A stretch of DNA of 36,940 bases from Camelimonas lactis (GTDB taxonomy: Bacteria > Pseudomonadota > Alphaproteobacteria > Rhizobiales > Beijerinckiaceae): the NCBI RefSeq assembly GCF_004342915.1, contig NZ_SLWL01000021.1, positions 1-36,940 of the forward strand, in the 5' to 3' direction. Position numbers and translations under genes: made by a program. Below the pieces are notes generated by a model. The model was not told the origin of the DNA. It was given only the letters and a program-made list of their open reading frames with translations, and did not search any database. Shown one piece after another: positions 16,841 to 24,382 of the stretch (position 1 is the first letter of the stretch; every line of letters starts with the position of its first letter).

Positions 16841-18027
16841 GGGGCCTGGCGCTCCACGCGCGGGCCAAGCAGCATGGGGCCGTAAAGCAGGACGAAGCCG
16901 ATGAAGGCCGCGGCCCATGCGGCGCCGCTCAACTCCACCAGCCATGGGCCGGCGAGGTTCAGACCGGCGACGATGCGGGTCATCGCGGCGATCAGCACCG
17001 CCGTGAAAACCGCGCATCCGGCGGGACCGGCGCGCAGGGCGCGCCCCGTATGGCCCAGGGTCGCGCGCACCATCACCGCCAGGGTCATCACGCCAATGGC
17101 GCCGGCGCCGAGGGCGTGAATGCCGGCTGCGGGGGAAAGGCGGGCCGGGTCCACGATCTGCCAACCCACGAGCAACAGGCCAACGGGAACGAACACGTAG
17201 CCGAGGTGAAGAATCATGACGAGCGGATCACGTAACGCCCGGTAGCCGGCCCATCGCGCCAGCCGGACGGCGTTGAACGCAGCGGCGATCATCAACAAAA
17301 AGCCGGTGGCCAGGGTGGCTGGGGCGAGCGTCCAGAGCGCGAGGCTGAACGCGGTCAGCAAAACCGTCGCCATGTCGAACCGGCTGACCGGCGCCGGGAG
17401 CCTGCCCGGGTTCTCGCGCGCCAGCCAGTTGCGCGTGAAGCCCGGAATGATGCGCCCGCCGATCAGCACGATGAGAACAACGGCGGCGCCGATGCCGAGC
17501 CGGCGCGCCATGTCGGAAACACCGGCGAAATGCGCCTCCAGGTGGAACAGGATATTGGACAGCGCGAAGATGCTGACCGGAATGATGACCATGAGGTTAC
17601 GCCAGTTGCGGCCGTTCATGATCTCGATCATCGCCGCCGCCGTCACCGCCGTCAGGAAGGCGCAGTCGATCACCGTCGTCGCCAGCCAGCCGATGTCGGC
17701 CGAAAAGAAAACGGCGATCCGCCCCGCGATCCAGAGCAGCGCAAGGCCCAGCAGGGGATAGCCCTGAACCGGCCGTCGTCCGGTCCAGTTGGGGATGGCG
17801 GTGAGCAGGAAGCCCGTGAGAATGGCGGCCAGATAGCCATACAGCATTTCGTGAATGTGCCAGTCGAGGGGCGCGAACAAGCTCTGCGTTTCGAGCGCCC
17901 CCCGCAGCATTGGCAGCCAGATCAGAACCGCGAGCCCGGCGTAGAGCGCGCCGAGCAGGAAGAATGGCCGAAAGCCGTAAGAGAGCAGGGCCGGCGGGGC
18001 GTCCGGGCGGAAGCGCAGAATCGACAT
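16837..18027 (-). CDS. nnrS: NnrS family membrane protein
   Basis: The protein has 396 residues and about 12 predicted membrane helices. The NnrS pattern is present: YGFRPFFLLGALYAGLAV at the start, the DWHIHEMLYGY motif, GFLLTAIPNWTGR, GGRIIPGFTRNWL, and a late HALGAGAIGVMTLAVM. NnrS is a heme- and copper-containing protein linked to nitric oxide stress and to denitrification gene clusters; it lessens iron-nitrosyl damage to metabolism. It lies 41 nt after pseudoazurin on the same strand, so the two probably share a transcript controlled from the dyad at 18582-18597. Confidence 0.93.
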   Translation of the reverse strand: MSILRFRPDAPPALLSYGFRPFFLLGALYAGLAVLIWLPMLRGALETQSLFAPLDWHIHEMLYGYLAAILTGFLLTAIPNWTGRRPVQGYPLLGLALLWIAGRIAVFFSADIGWLATTVIDCAFLTAVTAAAMIEIMNGRNWRNLMVIIPVSIFALSNILFHLEAHFAGVSDMARRLGIGAAVVLIVLIGGRIIPGFTRNWLARENPGRLPAPVSRFDMATVLLTAFSLALWTLAPATLATGFLLMIAAAFNAVRLARWAGYRALRDPLVMILHLGYVFVPVGLLLVGWQIVDPARLSPAAGIHALGAGAIGVMTLAVMVRATLGHTGRALRAGPAGCAVFTAVLIAAMTRIVAGLNLAGPWLVELSGAAWAAAFIGFVLLYGPMLLGPRVERQAP

Positions 18028-18068
18028 GCTGGTCCTCCAGCCCGTTGTGGCGACGGCGGCTTCGCGGA

Positions 18069-18509
18069 CTATTGCGCGGCTGCGGCTCTGGCCAGAAGCG
18101 CCTCGAAAGCCTTTTGGGCTTTTCCGGGGTGCTTCACGGCCCTGGCTTCATCCAGGTTCACCGGTTTGCCGGCAGCGATCAGCGCCACCATGCCCATGCC
18201 ATAGTGCGGCGTACATTTGACGCCATACAAGCCCTCGGCATCAAGCTTCACCGTCAGCTTTTCATTGATCTTGCCCCTGAACGGCATTGAGCCGGCCGGC
18301 GCCATTCCCGTGATCGAGCCCGCGTCGTGCGATTTGTCCGTTGGGACAAAGGTGACCGTGTCGCCGACGGCGGCCTGGATGAAGGCGGGCTCAAACACCA
18401 TGAACCCCCCGGCGCCCTTGTTCAGCATCCTGATCTCGTGGTCCGCGGCCTGCGCGAATCCCATGGCCGTCGCCATCATTGTCGCGGCCAATGCAATCCG
18501 TCCGATCAT
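18069..18509 (-). CDS. Pseudoazurin, periplasmic blue copper protein
   Basis: The protein has 146 residues: a signal peptide (cleavage near residue 22 after FAQA), then the cupredoxin fold. Type 1 copper ligands are H61 (in KSHDAG), C99, H102 and M107 (VKCTPHYGMGM), with the C-x2-H-x4-M spacing of pseudoazurins. The protein usually carries electrons from cytochrome bc1 to copper nitrite reductase and can serve other periplasmic reductases. The frame extends upstream to 18719, but that would run through the promoter; a GGGAGAGGA ribosome site marks the ATG at 18509. No nitrite reductase gene lies in the window. First gene of the unit with nnrS. Confidence 0.93.
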   Translation of the reverse strand: MIGRIALAATMMATAMGFAQAADHEIRMLNKGAGGFMVFEPAFIQAAVGDTVTFVPTDKSHDAGSITGMAPAGSMPFRGKINEKLTVKLDAEGLYGVKCTPHYGMGMVALIAAGKPVNLDEARAVKHPGKAQKAFEALLARAAAAQ

Positions 18510-18552
18510 GGTGGTCCTCTCCCGCTGGTGTTCATGACACCCGATGTCGGGG

Positions 18553-18563
18553 GGACTATAAAT
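18553..18563 (-). promoter_or_regulatory. Candidate -10 element of the pseudoazurin promoter
   Basis: On the minus strand ATTTATAGT holds a -10-like TATAGT at 18560-18555. A start about 7 nt later, near 18548, would be 41.5 nt from the centre of the TTTGCG dyad. That is the spacing expected for Crp/Fnr-type class II activation. The message would then have a leader of about 40 nt carrying the ribosome site. Confidence 0.5.
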
Positions 18564-18581
18564 GGCGATGCGGCGGACCGG

Positions 18582-18597
18582 TTTGCGATAGCGCAAA
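18582..18597. promoter_or_regulatory. Perfect Crp/Fnr-type dyad TTTGCG-N4-CGCAAA between divergent genes
   Basis: TTTGCG (18582-18587), ATAG, CGCAAA (18592-18597) is a perfect 6-bp inverted repeat with a 4-bp spacer. It lies 73-88 nt upstream of the pseudoazurin ATG and 49-64 nt upstream of the divergent Crp/Fnr-family gene. It is the natural operator for that regulator, which could activate pseudoazurin-nnrS and control itself. It differs from the Fnr/FixK site TTGAT-N4-ATCAA and is closer to the TTGCG type I recall for NnrR-like regulators. Confidence 0.75.
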
Positions 18598-18645
18598 GAG
18601 TTGGCTGTTTCTGGCCGGGACGCATGGAAACGTTGGGGGACGGTG

Positions 18646-19407
18646 ATGCGCAATTCAGATGCAGGCGGCGGTGTTGGCGGCGCCATGCGGAAGCCTGACC
18701 GGACCCTGATCGCCGACATGGAGGTGTTTCAGGGCGCGGGGCCGGAGATGCTTGATGCGATTCTCGCAGACGCCCGCGTGCTGCGGATTGAGCGGGAGAC
18801 GGCGGTTTTCGCGGAGGGTGAGGAGGCCGCCGCCTTTTTCCTGCTGCTGGATGGCCACGTGCGGGTGGTCCGGACAACGCCCGCCGGCGATCAGGTGATC
18901 ATGCGTTATATTGGCGCTGGCCAGCTGATCGGCATTGCCCAGGCCATTGGCCAGGCGACTTATCCGGCCAGCGCCATCGCGGCTGTTGATTGCGTGGCGC
19001 TGGCCTGGCCGGGCAGCCTCTGGGAGCGTTTCATGGCCCGGACGCCGGGCTTCGCCGCCGCCGCCTGCCGGACGGTTGGCCGGCGGTTGCAGGACACGCA
19101 GGCCCAGCTGATTGATATGGCAACCGGGCAGGTGGAGCAGCGCGTGGCGCGGGCGCTGTGCCGGCTGGCGCGGCAGAGCGGCCGCCAGACAGGAGCGGGG
19201 CTGGAGATCAGCTTTCCGTTATCGCGTCAGGACATCGCCGAGATGACGGGGGCGACTCTGCATAGCGTCAGCCGCCTGCTTGCCGCATGGACAGCCATGG
19301 GCATTATCGCGGGCGGCCGCCAGCGGGTGACCGTGACCGATTTCGCCCGCCTTCAGGCCCGCGCCGGCAACCACCCGCCTGACGCCGGCGGCGAGCATGG
19401 CCCCTGA
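18646..19407 (+). CDS. Crp/Fnr-family transcription regulator, NnrR/Dnr-like
   Basis: This is a regulator of 253 residues from the ATG at 18646 (GGGGGA about 7 nt upstream; the frame also opens at a TTG at 18601 and has an ATG at 18685). A cyclic-nucleotide-binding-like sensor domain covers about 20-140 (FFLLLDGHVRVVRTT), followed by a long dimer helix and a winged HTH at about 192-215 (SRQDIAEMTGATLHSVSRLL). The recognition helix has HxxSR where Fnr has ExxSR. The cysteines are scattered and there is no N-terminal iron-sulfur cluster motif, so it is not an oxygen-sensing Fnr. NnrR/Dnr-type proteins respond to nitric oxide, which fits the divergent pseudoazurin-nnrS pair, but the signal is not proven. 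Confidence 0.88.
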   Translation: MRNSDAGGGVGGAMRKPDRTLIADMEVFQGAGPEMLDAILADARVLRIERETAVFAEGEEAAAFFLLLDGHVRVVRTTPAGDQVIMRYIGAGQLIGIAQAIGQATYPASAIAAVDCVALAWPGSLWERFMARTPGFAAAACRTVGRRLQDTQAQLIDMATGQVEQRVARALCRLARQSGRQTGAGLEISFPLSRQDIAEMTGATLHSVSRLLAAWTAMGIIAGGRQRVTVTDFARLQARAGNHPPDAGGEHGP

Positions 19408-19705
19408 CCGCGGGCCGCCGCCTGGCCAGGGCAGGCGTCCGCTCACGTTCCCCGACCGCGCCGCCCATCACGACCCGTTGCGGCGCGAACTGCCAATACA
19501 GAATGACCTGCTGGCGACCGGTGCAGGGAATGAAGGCTCCGGCATTCCTGAACCTGATCGCTTCCAGGCGCCCGACCGGACGGATCAGCGCTGAAGGTCT
19601 GGTCGCCGCCAGCCTGCCGCGCATCGTGGGTGCGGCAGGCCACGCGGATCCAGCAAACTGCATGGCAATGCGCCAGCCCGACCCCCCCGGCCGTCAAGCA
19701 GGCTC
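19408..19705. other. Intergenic region between convergent genes, with a 9-bp hairpin
   Basis: I see no convincing gene in these 298 nt. GCCTGCCGC (19612-19620) and GCGGCAGGC (19632-19640) form a perfect 9-bp stem with an 11-nt loop. It lies between the convergent Crp/Fnr and DUF1254 genes and could end transcription from both sides, although neither side has a T run. A minus-strand ORF (19304-19663, about 119 codons) exists but overlaps the regulator gene and has no ribosome site or family likeness. Confidence 0.4.
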
Positions 19706-21133
19706 TCAAACTTTCCTGACTGCGGGAATGCTCCAGGAGCCATCGAGGATCGAGGGGTCCGTTTCGTTTGGCCAGTACATGCGGAGCATCAGCAGGAAGT
19801 CTCCGGCCGGCGCGGGAAGCCAGTTGGATTCCTTGTCCTTCCCCGGCGATTCATGCTGGATGTAGAGATCGGTCGACCCGTCGGGGTTGGATTTGAGATC
19901 CTGCCGCGGGCTGATCGAATAACGGTTCAGTGGATTTTCAACAAAGAAGTACTGGCTGTTGTACATGGTCAGTGACCAGAACCCCTGCACTGGCGGCAGA
20001 TGCCCCTTGGGGAAGTGCATGACATATTTGTTGCCGCCATTATACTTGCTGCCCCCGGCGTCCGCCGTCGACGTGGGATAGACCGCGTCCTGGGGGCGGT
20101 TGGCGCCGAGACCGATGGCGGTGATAAGCCCGCGCATCAGGTAGTTCGCGCCATAGACGCCGGTTTTGGTAGTAAAAGCCCATCCCTTCTCGTGCTTCAC
20201 TGCATCATTGATCTTGAATTGCAACATGATCCGGTCGAAGCCGACCTGCGGTATCCGCCTGACAAAGTCGGCTTTCAGCTTGCTCGCGTCGAAGGGTTGT
20301 CCCGGGACGATGCCGATGCGGGCAAATTTCTCCAGTTCCGGCGCATCGGCGGCCGCCGGCGGATTGGTTTTCATCAACTTGCAGAGAAGCGTGAAATAGG
20401 CGACGGCGTCCATGCCGTTCACCTGATCCCGCACGGACTTTTTCATGTCCACGGACGGATCCACCTTGCCCGGAGGCGGCGTGTAGGCCTTGCCGTAGGA
20501 GCTCAGGGGAACCAGGCGGAACGCGTCCTGCAGCTTGTGAACCGCAGCATAGTCTTCCGGCGTGCCGGTGCAGTAGATGCGGCCGAGCAGCCAGACCATG
20601 TCCGTTGGCGACTTGTACTCGCGCACGCCGTCGGGAAGGTCGCCCTTCCAGCCAGGCCCGGTGATCGCATAGGTCTGTGCGCTTGTGCCGGTGGTCCGCT
20701 TTCCGGGAACCTGGAACACGTTCGTCCAGCCGTCCAGCATGGGCATGAGGAAATATCGATCCTTCATGTCCGGGATGCTGAGAACCCACGGCTCCTTGCC
20801 AACATCAAAGAATGCCGTGGTGTAAAGCGTATCGGCGTTGGGCGCCGTAACGTCACGGAAAGAGGCGTCAGGGTAGTGGCGCATCTTGATGAGCTGTCCC
20901 ATGGGCGCCTTTGTGCCCTCGGGCTGCGCCACGTTGGTCAGGGCCCGTCGCGTCAGCTCCATCGTCACCAGGGGGTAACCGTAGATATAGGCGTTGGTCG
21001 CGGTCCAGAAATCTTCCAGGCCGTCCTCGATGCCAAGGAACGAGCCGTGCTGGGCCAGGGCGGAGCGGCTCATCGCAGCCGCGGCCAGCAGTCCCAGTCC
21101 GCCAAATGTCGCGGCTCTGCGCGTGATGTTCAT
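19706..21133 (-). CDS. DUF1254/DUF1214 domain protein, Tat-type exported
   Basis: The protein has 475 residues. The N terminus MNITRRAATFGGLGLLAAAAM is a twin-arginine type signal ending near SALAQ. The next half has the DUF1254 features (AYIYGYPLVTMELTRRALTN, NADTLYTTAFFDV, the IPDMKDRYFLMPMLDGWTNVF block). The last third has DUF1214 features (PPVQGFWSLTMYNSQYFFVENPLNRYSI). The open frame starts at 21223, but GGGGAG precedes the ATG at 21133, where the signal peptide begins. Proteins of this pair are widespread in proteobacteria and their biochemical role is not established. No obvious operon partner is nearby. Confidence 0.88.
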   Translation of the reverse strand: MNITRRAATFGGLGLLAAAAMSRSALAQHGSFLGIEDGLEDFWTATNAYIYGYPLVTMELTRRALTNVAQPEGTKAPMGQLIKMRHYPDASFRDVTAPNADTLYTTAFFDVGKEPWVLSIPDMKDRYFLMPMLDGWTNVFQVPGKRTTGTSAQTYAITGPGWKGDLPDGVREYKSPTDMVWLLGRIYCTGTPEDYAAVHKLQDAFRLVPLSSYGKAYTPPPGKVDPSVDMKKSVRDQVNGMDAVAYFTLLCKLMKTNPPAAADAPELEKFARIGIVPGQPFDASKLKADFVRRIPQVGFDRIMLQFKINDAVKHEKGWAFTTKTGVYGANYLMRGLITAIGLGANRPQDAVYPTSTADAGGSKYNGGNKYVMHFPKGHLPPVQGFWSLTMYNSQYFFVENPLNRYSISPRQDLKSNPDGSTDLYIQHESPGKDKESNWLPAPAGDFLLMLRMYWPNETDPSILDGSWSIPAVRKV

Positions 21134-21412
21134 GACAGTCTCCCCAACATTGTCGCAAGTGTCCGCAACAACAAGGCGAAATGAACCGCCGTTCAACCTG
21201 GCCGAATTCCATAGCAGGGGCATGGGGCGATCCCTGCGCCATAGCCTCGCGCCAGCGCCCCGGTCATGGCGGCCGCCAGGCTCCAGGCCGCGCGGCCACG
21301 CCCGGCGGCAAGACCGTCTACGGTCAGCCGCGCCGACGCCATGGGCGCGGGTCCGCTTGTCCCGGCCCGTCGCGGCGGCTGTTTCCCCATGCGATCCCTC
21401 TATTGCCCGGGC

Positions 21413-22495
21413 TTAAGGGCGAACCTCATAGTAGAGATTTCCAGGATCGTGGAAGTCGTGCATCCTGAACCGGGTAAAGCCGGCCTGCCGGCTCATGCGC
21501 TCGGCGACTTCGGGGTTAAATCCCAACGTGCCAAGACCCGCGCCGCCTGGCTCCGACATGCCCGACGCCATGCAGGAGAACAGGGAGAAGCCATACATCA
21601 TCGCCAGCATCGGGTTGCGCAGATTGTCCTCAAACTTCGGCTTCGAGCGGATATCCTTGATAAACCATGTGCCGTCATGGCGCAGATGCCGATAGATCTC
21701 CTGGATGGCGTTTTGCGGGTGAGGCATATCGTGAATGCAGTCGAATGTCACAATCAGATCGTAGCGTTCGTCATGCGGAAAACGTTCGGCGGGCGCGATG
21801 AACGTATGCACATTGCCAAGCCCGTATTCGGCGATGCGCCGTTCTACATGGGCAATGGAAAATCTGTTGGGCTCCATGGCGTGAAAAACCGAGTTGGGGA
21901 ACGCCTTTGCCATAGCGAGCACCAACGCCCCGTCCCCGCAGCCCACATCCGCCACCAACCCGCCTTGCGTGAGTTTCTCCAGCACGCCGCTCAGGGCCGG
22001 GATCATCTTTGGCACGACCTGCTGTTCGGCCGATTTACGATGCCGCTCCTCGCTCCTGGTCACGCCGTCCATGCCTTCGGATTCGTAGGTTTTACCGATG
22101 CCAGTGCGGAAAGATTCCATGAGGCCGTCAAGCTGCGCAGGCGTGGGGCCGCCGGCGAAGTTGTCCGCCGCAAACGCCCGGGAGGATTTGTCAGCCAGCA
22201 GGGCGTTGGCTTCCGCCGGCAACTGAAAACTATCCTCGCCGCAATAGACCAGAACACGCGCAGCCGCCTGCAACCGCATCCATTCCAGCAGCCAGCGCGG
22301 ATGCAGGCCCGTTCTTTCCCCCAACGCGTCCGCAGTCAGTGGTCCCGCATCGGCCATCGCCGTGAACAGGCCAAGTTCGTTGCCCACATGGATCATCGCG
22401 GCGATCGTTTCCGCCTGTCGGTATTGCCAGATCATGCTGGCGTAGTCCCGGTCGGCGGCGGGGGCGCTGTGGGCGTTGGGCAGCGTGAGGCGCAT
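21413..22495 (-). CDS. Class I SAM-dependent methyltransferase with N-terminal winged-helix domain
   Basis: The protein has 360 residues. An N-terminal helical and winged-helix region (about 20-110, with LGLFTAMADAGPLTADALGE) resembles the dimerisation domain of Rv2258c-type and O-methyltransferase-type enzymes. The Rossmann domain starts at about 175 with motif I VADVGCGDGALVLAMA, an acidic motif II (VFHAMEPNRFS), and TFDCIHDMPHPQNAI followed by IYRHLRHDGTW. The substrate is unknown; family members act on small molecules or are uncharacterised. AGGA lies about 10 nt before the ATG. It appears to be a single-gene unit, with an imperfect AT-rich dyad in its upstream region. Confidence 0.88.
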   Translation of the reverse strand: MRLTLPNAHSAPAADRDYASMIWQYRQAETIAAMIHVGNELGLFTAMADAGPLTADALGERTGLHPRWLLEWMRLQAAARVLVYCGEDSFQLPAEANALLADKSSRAFAADNFAGGPTPAQLDGLMESFRTGIGKTYESEGMDGVTRSEERHRKSAEQQVVPKMIPALSGVLEKLTQGGLVADVGCGDGALVLAMAKAFPNSVFHAMEPNRFSIAHVERRIAEYGLGNVHTFIAPAERFPHDERYDLIVTFDCIHDMPHPQNAIQEIYRHLRHDGTWFIKDIRSKPKFEDNLRNPMLAMMYGFSLFSCMASGMSEPGGAGLGTLGFNPEVAERMSRQAGFTRFRMHDFHDPGNLYYEVRP

Positions 22496-22550
22496 GGGGC
22501 GTTATCCTGCGGGTCCCTGAATAAAATACCTGGCTATGCCTGATCGACCC

Positions 22551-22596
22551 CTTGCAATTCGAGTGAATCAATGACGTGGGTCAATTGAATTCAAGC
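22551..22596 (-). promoter_or_regulatory. AT-rich imperfect dyads upstream of the methyltransferase gene
   Basis: This short AT-rich island contains CTTGcAATTC facing GAATTCAAG (one bulged base) around an inner TCAATGAC and GTCAATTGA pair (one inserted base). It begins about 55 nt upstream of the methyltransferase ATG, so it is a plausible promoter/operator region. The exact binding protein is unknown. Confidence 0.35.
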
Positions 22597-23040
22597 TTGC
22601 CGGATTTCGTTGCCATGTGAAAGCAGTTTGGCGACTGATGAGGGGCGCCCAGCGCTGGATGCAGGACAGGAGAAGCCGCCAGTATCCCGCGGCGTTTCCA
22701 CCGGGGGCACAGGCGCCGTCGGGGATACAGGCGCCGGCGCCGGGCGCCGCCGGCTATTTCTTTGGAACAAGGGTCCGCGCGGCGTCATTCGGCGTCACGG
22801 GCGCGCCCTGCTGCCCGATCCGGGTAAAAGGCGGCGATGGAGCCGTGCTCCGCAACCGGTAAAATCTGGTCCGGCGCCGGCCGCATGCGGTCGGGCGCTC
22901 CCGGCGCGCCTGTTTCAAATGAGCGTTTAATTGGGCGACGGGCGTACGGAAGCCAGCGGCCTGACGCGGTCAGGCGGCGCCCACTGGGGCCATGCCTGGC
23001 GGGGAAGCGCCGGGTCGGGAACGTTGCGTGAATGGAGGCG
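22597..23040. other. Long gap without a supported gene, between methyltransferase and binding protein
   Basis: Apart from the riboswitch-like sequence and short GC palindromes such as GGCGCCGGCGCC (about 22730-22741), nothing is recognisable. Open frames on either strand are proline, glycine and arginine-rich, lack ribosome sites and look like chance frames in GC-rich DNA. The stretch may be decayed coding sequence. Confidence 0.5.
22808..22975 (+). ncRNA. Cobalamin-riboswitch-like sequence, probably degenerate
   Basis: On the plus strand three blocks follow in the order and spacing of a cobalamin riboswitch. The first is a TGCCCG-atc-CGGGT stem followed by AAAAGG (about 22811-22831). The second is CGGCGATGGAGCCG then CCGCAACCGGTAA (about 22832-22862). 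The third, about 90 nt later, is AAGCCAGCGGCCTGACG, resembling the B12 box AAGCCAGGAGACCTGCC (about 22949-22966). The usual GGGAA and the P6 GCCACTG/GGGAAGGC parts are missing or altered. No plus-strand gene follows; the next gene is convergent. I read it as a possible relic or divergent variant and cannot exclude chance similarity. Confidence 0.25.
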
Positions 23041-23077
23041 GGGACGGGGCGACGTTGGCCCCGTCCCTGGCCGGTTT
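23041..23077 (+). terminator. Strong hairpin with T run, terminator-like on the plus strand
   Basis: GGGACGGGGC (23041-23050) and GCCCCGTCCC (23058-23067) form a perfect 10-bp stem with a 7-nt loop. On the plus strand TTTTT follows 8 nt later (23074-23078). On the minus strand it lies just after the stop codon of the binding-protein gene but has no T run. It may terminate transcripts from both sides. As a plus-strand terminator it sits downstream of the riboswitch-like stretch. Confidence 0.5.
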
Positions 23078-23078
23078 T

Positions 23079-24293
23079 TCAGCCCGCTGCGGTCACCCTG
23101 TCGCCGAGCACCCATTCACCGTCGTTGTATTTGCCCATGATCAGGGCGTTGAACGGTGAATAGTCTGTTGGCGTGGCTGCGTAAGAAATACCAGGCAGCA
23201 GCGCCGGCGTGGTGATGCCCTGGAGGCTGGTGGCCTGACGCAGCAGGTTCTCTTGCGTCAGCTCGTCGCCGCACCGCTCCAGAATCTGGTGCATCAGCAC
23301 GGCGACCCCGTAACCCAGGAAGGCCGTGGAATTGTCCGGCGTGATATTGGGCAGGCGTTTGGCGCGAAGCGCCTGCCAGGTCCTGACGCCGGGGTCATTT
23401 TCCCAACGCTTGCTGCCAATCTGCTTGACGTAATGCGCCGCGACAATGCCCTGCGCCGCCGCCTTGCCAGCCGCATTCAGAATGGAGGCGCTGGTCGAGG
23501 TGCTGATCAGGACCTGCTCCGCGGTCCAGCCCAGTTCGTGCGCCTTTCTGATGGATTGCGAGGCCGCCTTGGCGGACGAGCAATTGTAAAATATATCGGC
23601 GCCCGACTGGACCAGCTTCAGCATCTGTGAATCGACCGTGGCGTCGGTAAGATCGTAGTGGGCCTCGGCGACGATTGTTCCCCGGTCGCCCAGTCCTTCA
23701 CGGAAAGCCTTGATGTAATCGCGGCCAAATTCATCGTTCTGATAAAGCGCCGCGATTTTTGCGCCGGGTTTCCGCGCGGCGACATAATTCGCCAGGATGC
23801 GCCCCTCGATCGAGTAAAGCGGAATGCCCGGCGTCGTGTACGGGAATTTTTGAGGGTCGTTCCAGCGTGGCGCGCCGGCATTCAGCAGAAGCTGCGGAAT
23901 TTTCTTGCTGTTCAGATACCGCTGCACGGCGGCCTGGGTGGCGGTGCCGAGCGAACCGAACAGGCCAAGAACCTCCTCCTGCTCCACAAGGCGACGGGTC
24001 GCCTCCACGGTCTTGGGAGCGCTATAGGCGTCATCAAGAGAAATGAACCTGATCTTGCGGCCATTCACGCCGCCTTTCTCATTCAGCTCATCGAAATATG
24101 CAGCCTGGGCGAGGCCGACAACGCCATAGACCGAGCCCGCGCCGCTATACGGGATCGTCTGGCCAAGGCGGATCTCGGTATCGCTTGCGCCCCTGTCATA
24201 CTTCTTCACCCCGCCGGCAACCGCCGGCGCGCCGCCAAGCGCGCTGGCGCCAAGCGCGCCTGCGCCAGCCAGCAGGAATTTGCGTCTGTCCAT
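23079..24293 (-). CDS. Orphan LivJ-type ABC substrate-binding protein, Tat-exported
   Basis: This periplasmic type I binding protein (branched-chain amino acid receptor family) has 404 residues. It has a twin-arginine signal (MDRRKFLLAGAGALGASALGG), then the family start EIRLGQTIPYSGAGSVYG and a hinge typical of Peripla_BP_6 (GVNGRKIRFISLDDAYSAPKTVE). The frame opens at 24314, but GGGGGGAAACC precedes the ATG at 24293, which starts the Tat signal. No permease or ATPase genes of the Liv type flank it, so it is an orphan receptor. Ligands in this family include amino acids, amides, urea and aromatic acids; none can be chosen here. Confidence 0.9.
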   Translation of the reverse strand: MDRRKFLLAGAGALGASALGGAPAVAGGVKKYDRGASDTEIRLGQTIPYSGAGSVYGVVGLAQAAYFDELNEKGGVNGRKIRFISLDDAYSAPKTVEATRRLVEQEEVLGLFGSLGTATQAAVQRYLNSKKIPQLLLNAGAPRWNDPQKFPYTTPGIPLYSIEGRILANYVAARKPGAKIAALYQNDEFGRDYIKAFREGLGDRGTIVAEAHYDLTDATVDSQMLKLVQSGADIFYNCSSAKAASQSIRKAHELGWTAEQVLISTSTSASILNAAGKAAAQGIVAAHYVKQIGSKRWENDPGVRTWQALRAKRLPNITPDNSTAFLGYGVAVLMHQILERCGDELTQENLLRQATSLQGITTPALLPGISYAATPTDYSPFNALIMGKYNDGEWVLGDRVTAAG

Positions 24294-24348
24294 GGTTTCC
24301 CCCCTTACTTCCATGCGCCGTGTCGCGCAGGTTCATGAAGCGCATATA

Positions 24349-24368
24349 ATTTAAATATCAATTTAAAT
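24349..24368 (-). promoter_or_regulatory. Tandem ATTTAAAT palindromes upstream of the orphan binding-protein gene
   Basis: The 8-bp palindrome ATTTAAAT occurs twice (24349-24356 and 24361-24368), separated by ATCA, giving a 12-bp repeat. It is followed by CTATC-GATT-GATAG (24369-24382). This is an AT-rich island in otherwise GC-rich DNA, about 56-75 nt upstream of the ATG, so it is a likely promoter with an operator. Confidence 0.5.
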
Positions 24369-24382
24369 CTATCGATTGATAG

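Noticed and set aside
19304-19663. 119-codon minus-strand frame between the Crp/Fnr and DUF1254 genes
   Set aside because: It overlaps the end of the regulator gene, contains a 9-bp hairpin, and has no ribosome site or known family. It may be chance.
22610-22930. 106-codon plus-strand frame in the long gap
   Set aside because: Gly/Pro/Arg-rich composition, no ribosome site, and it covers the riboswitch-like stretch.
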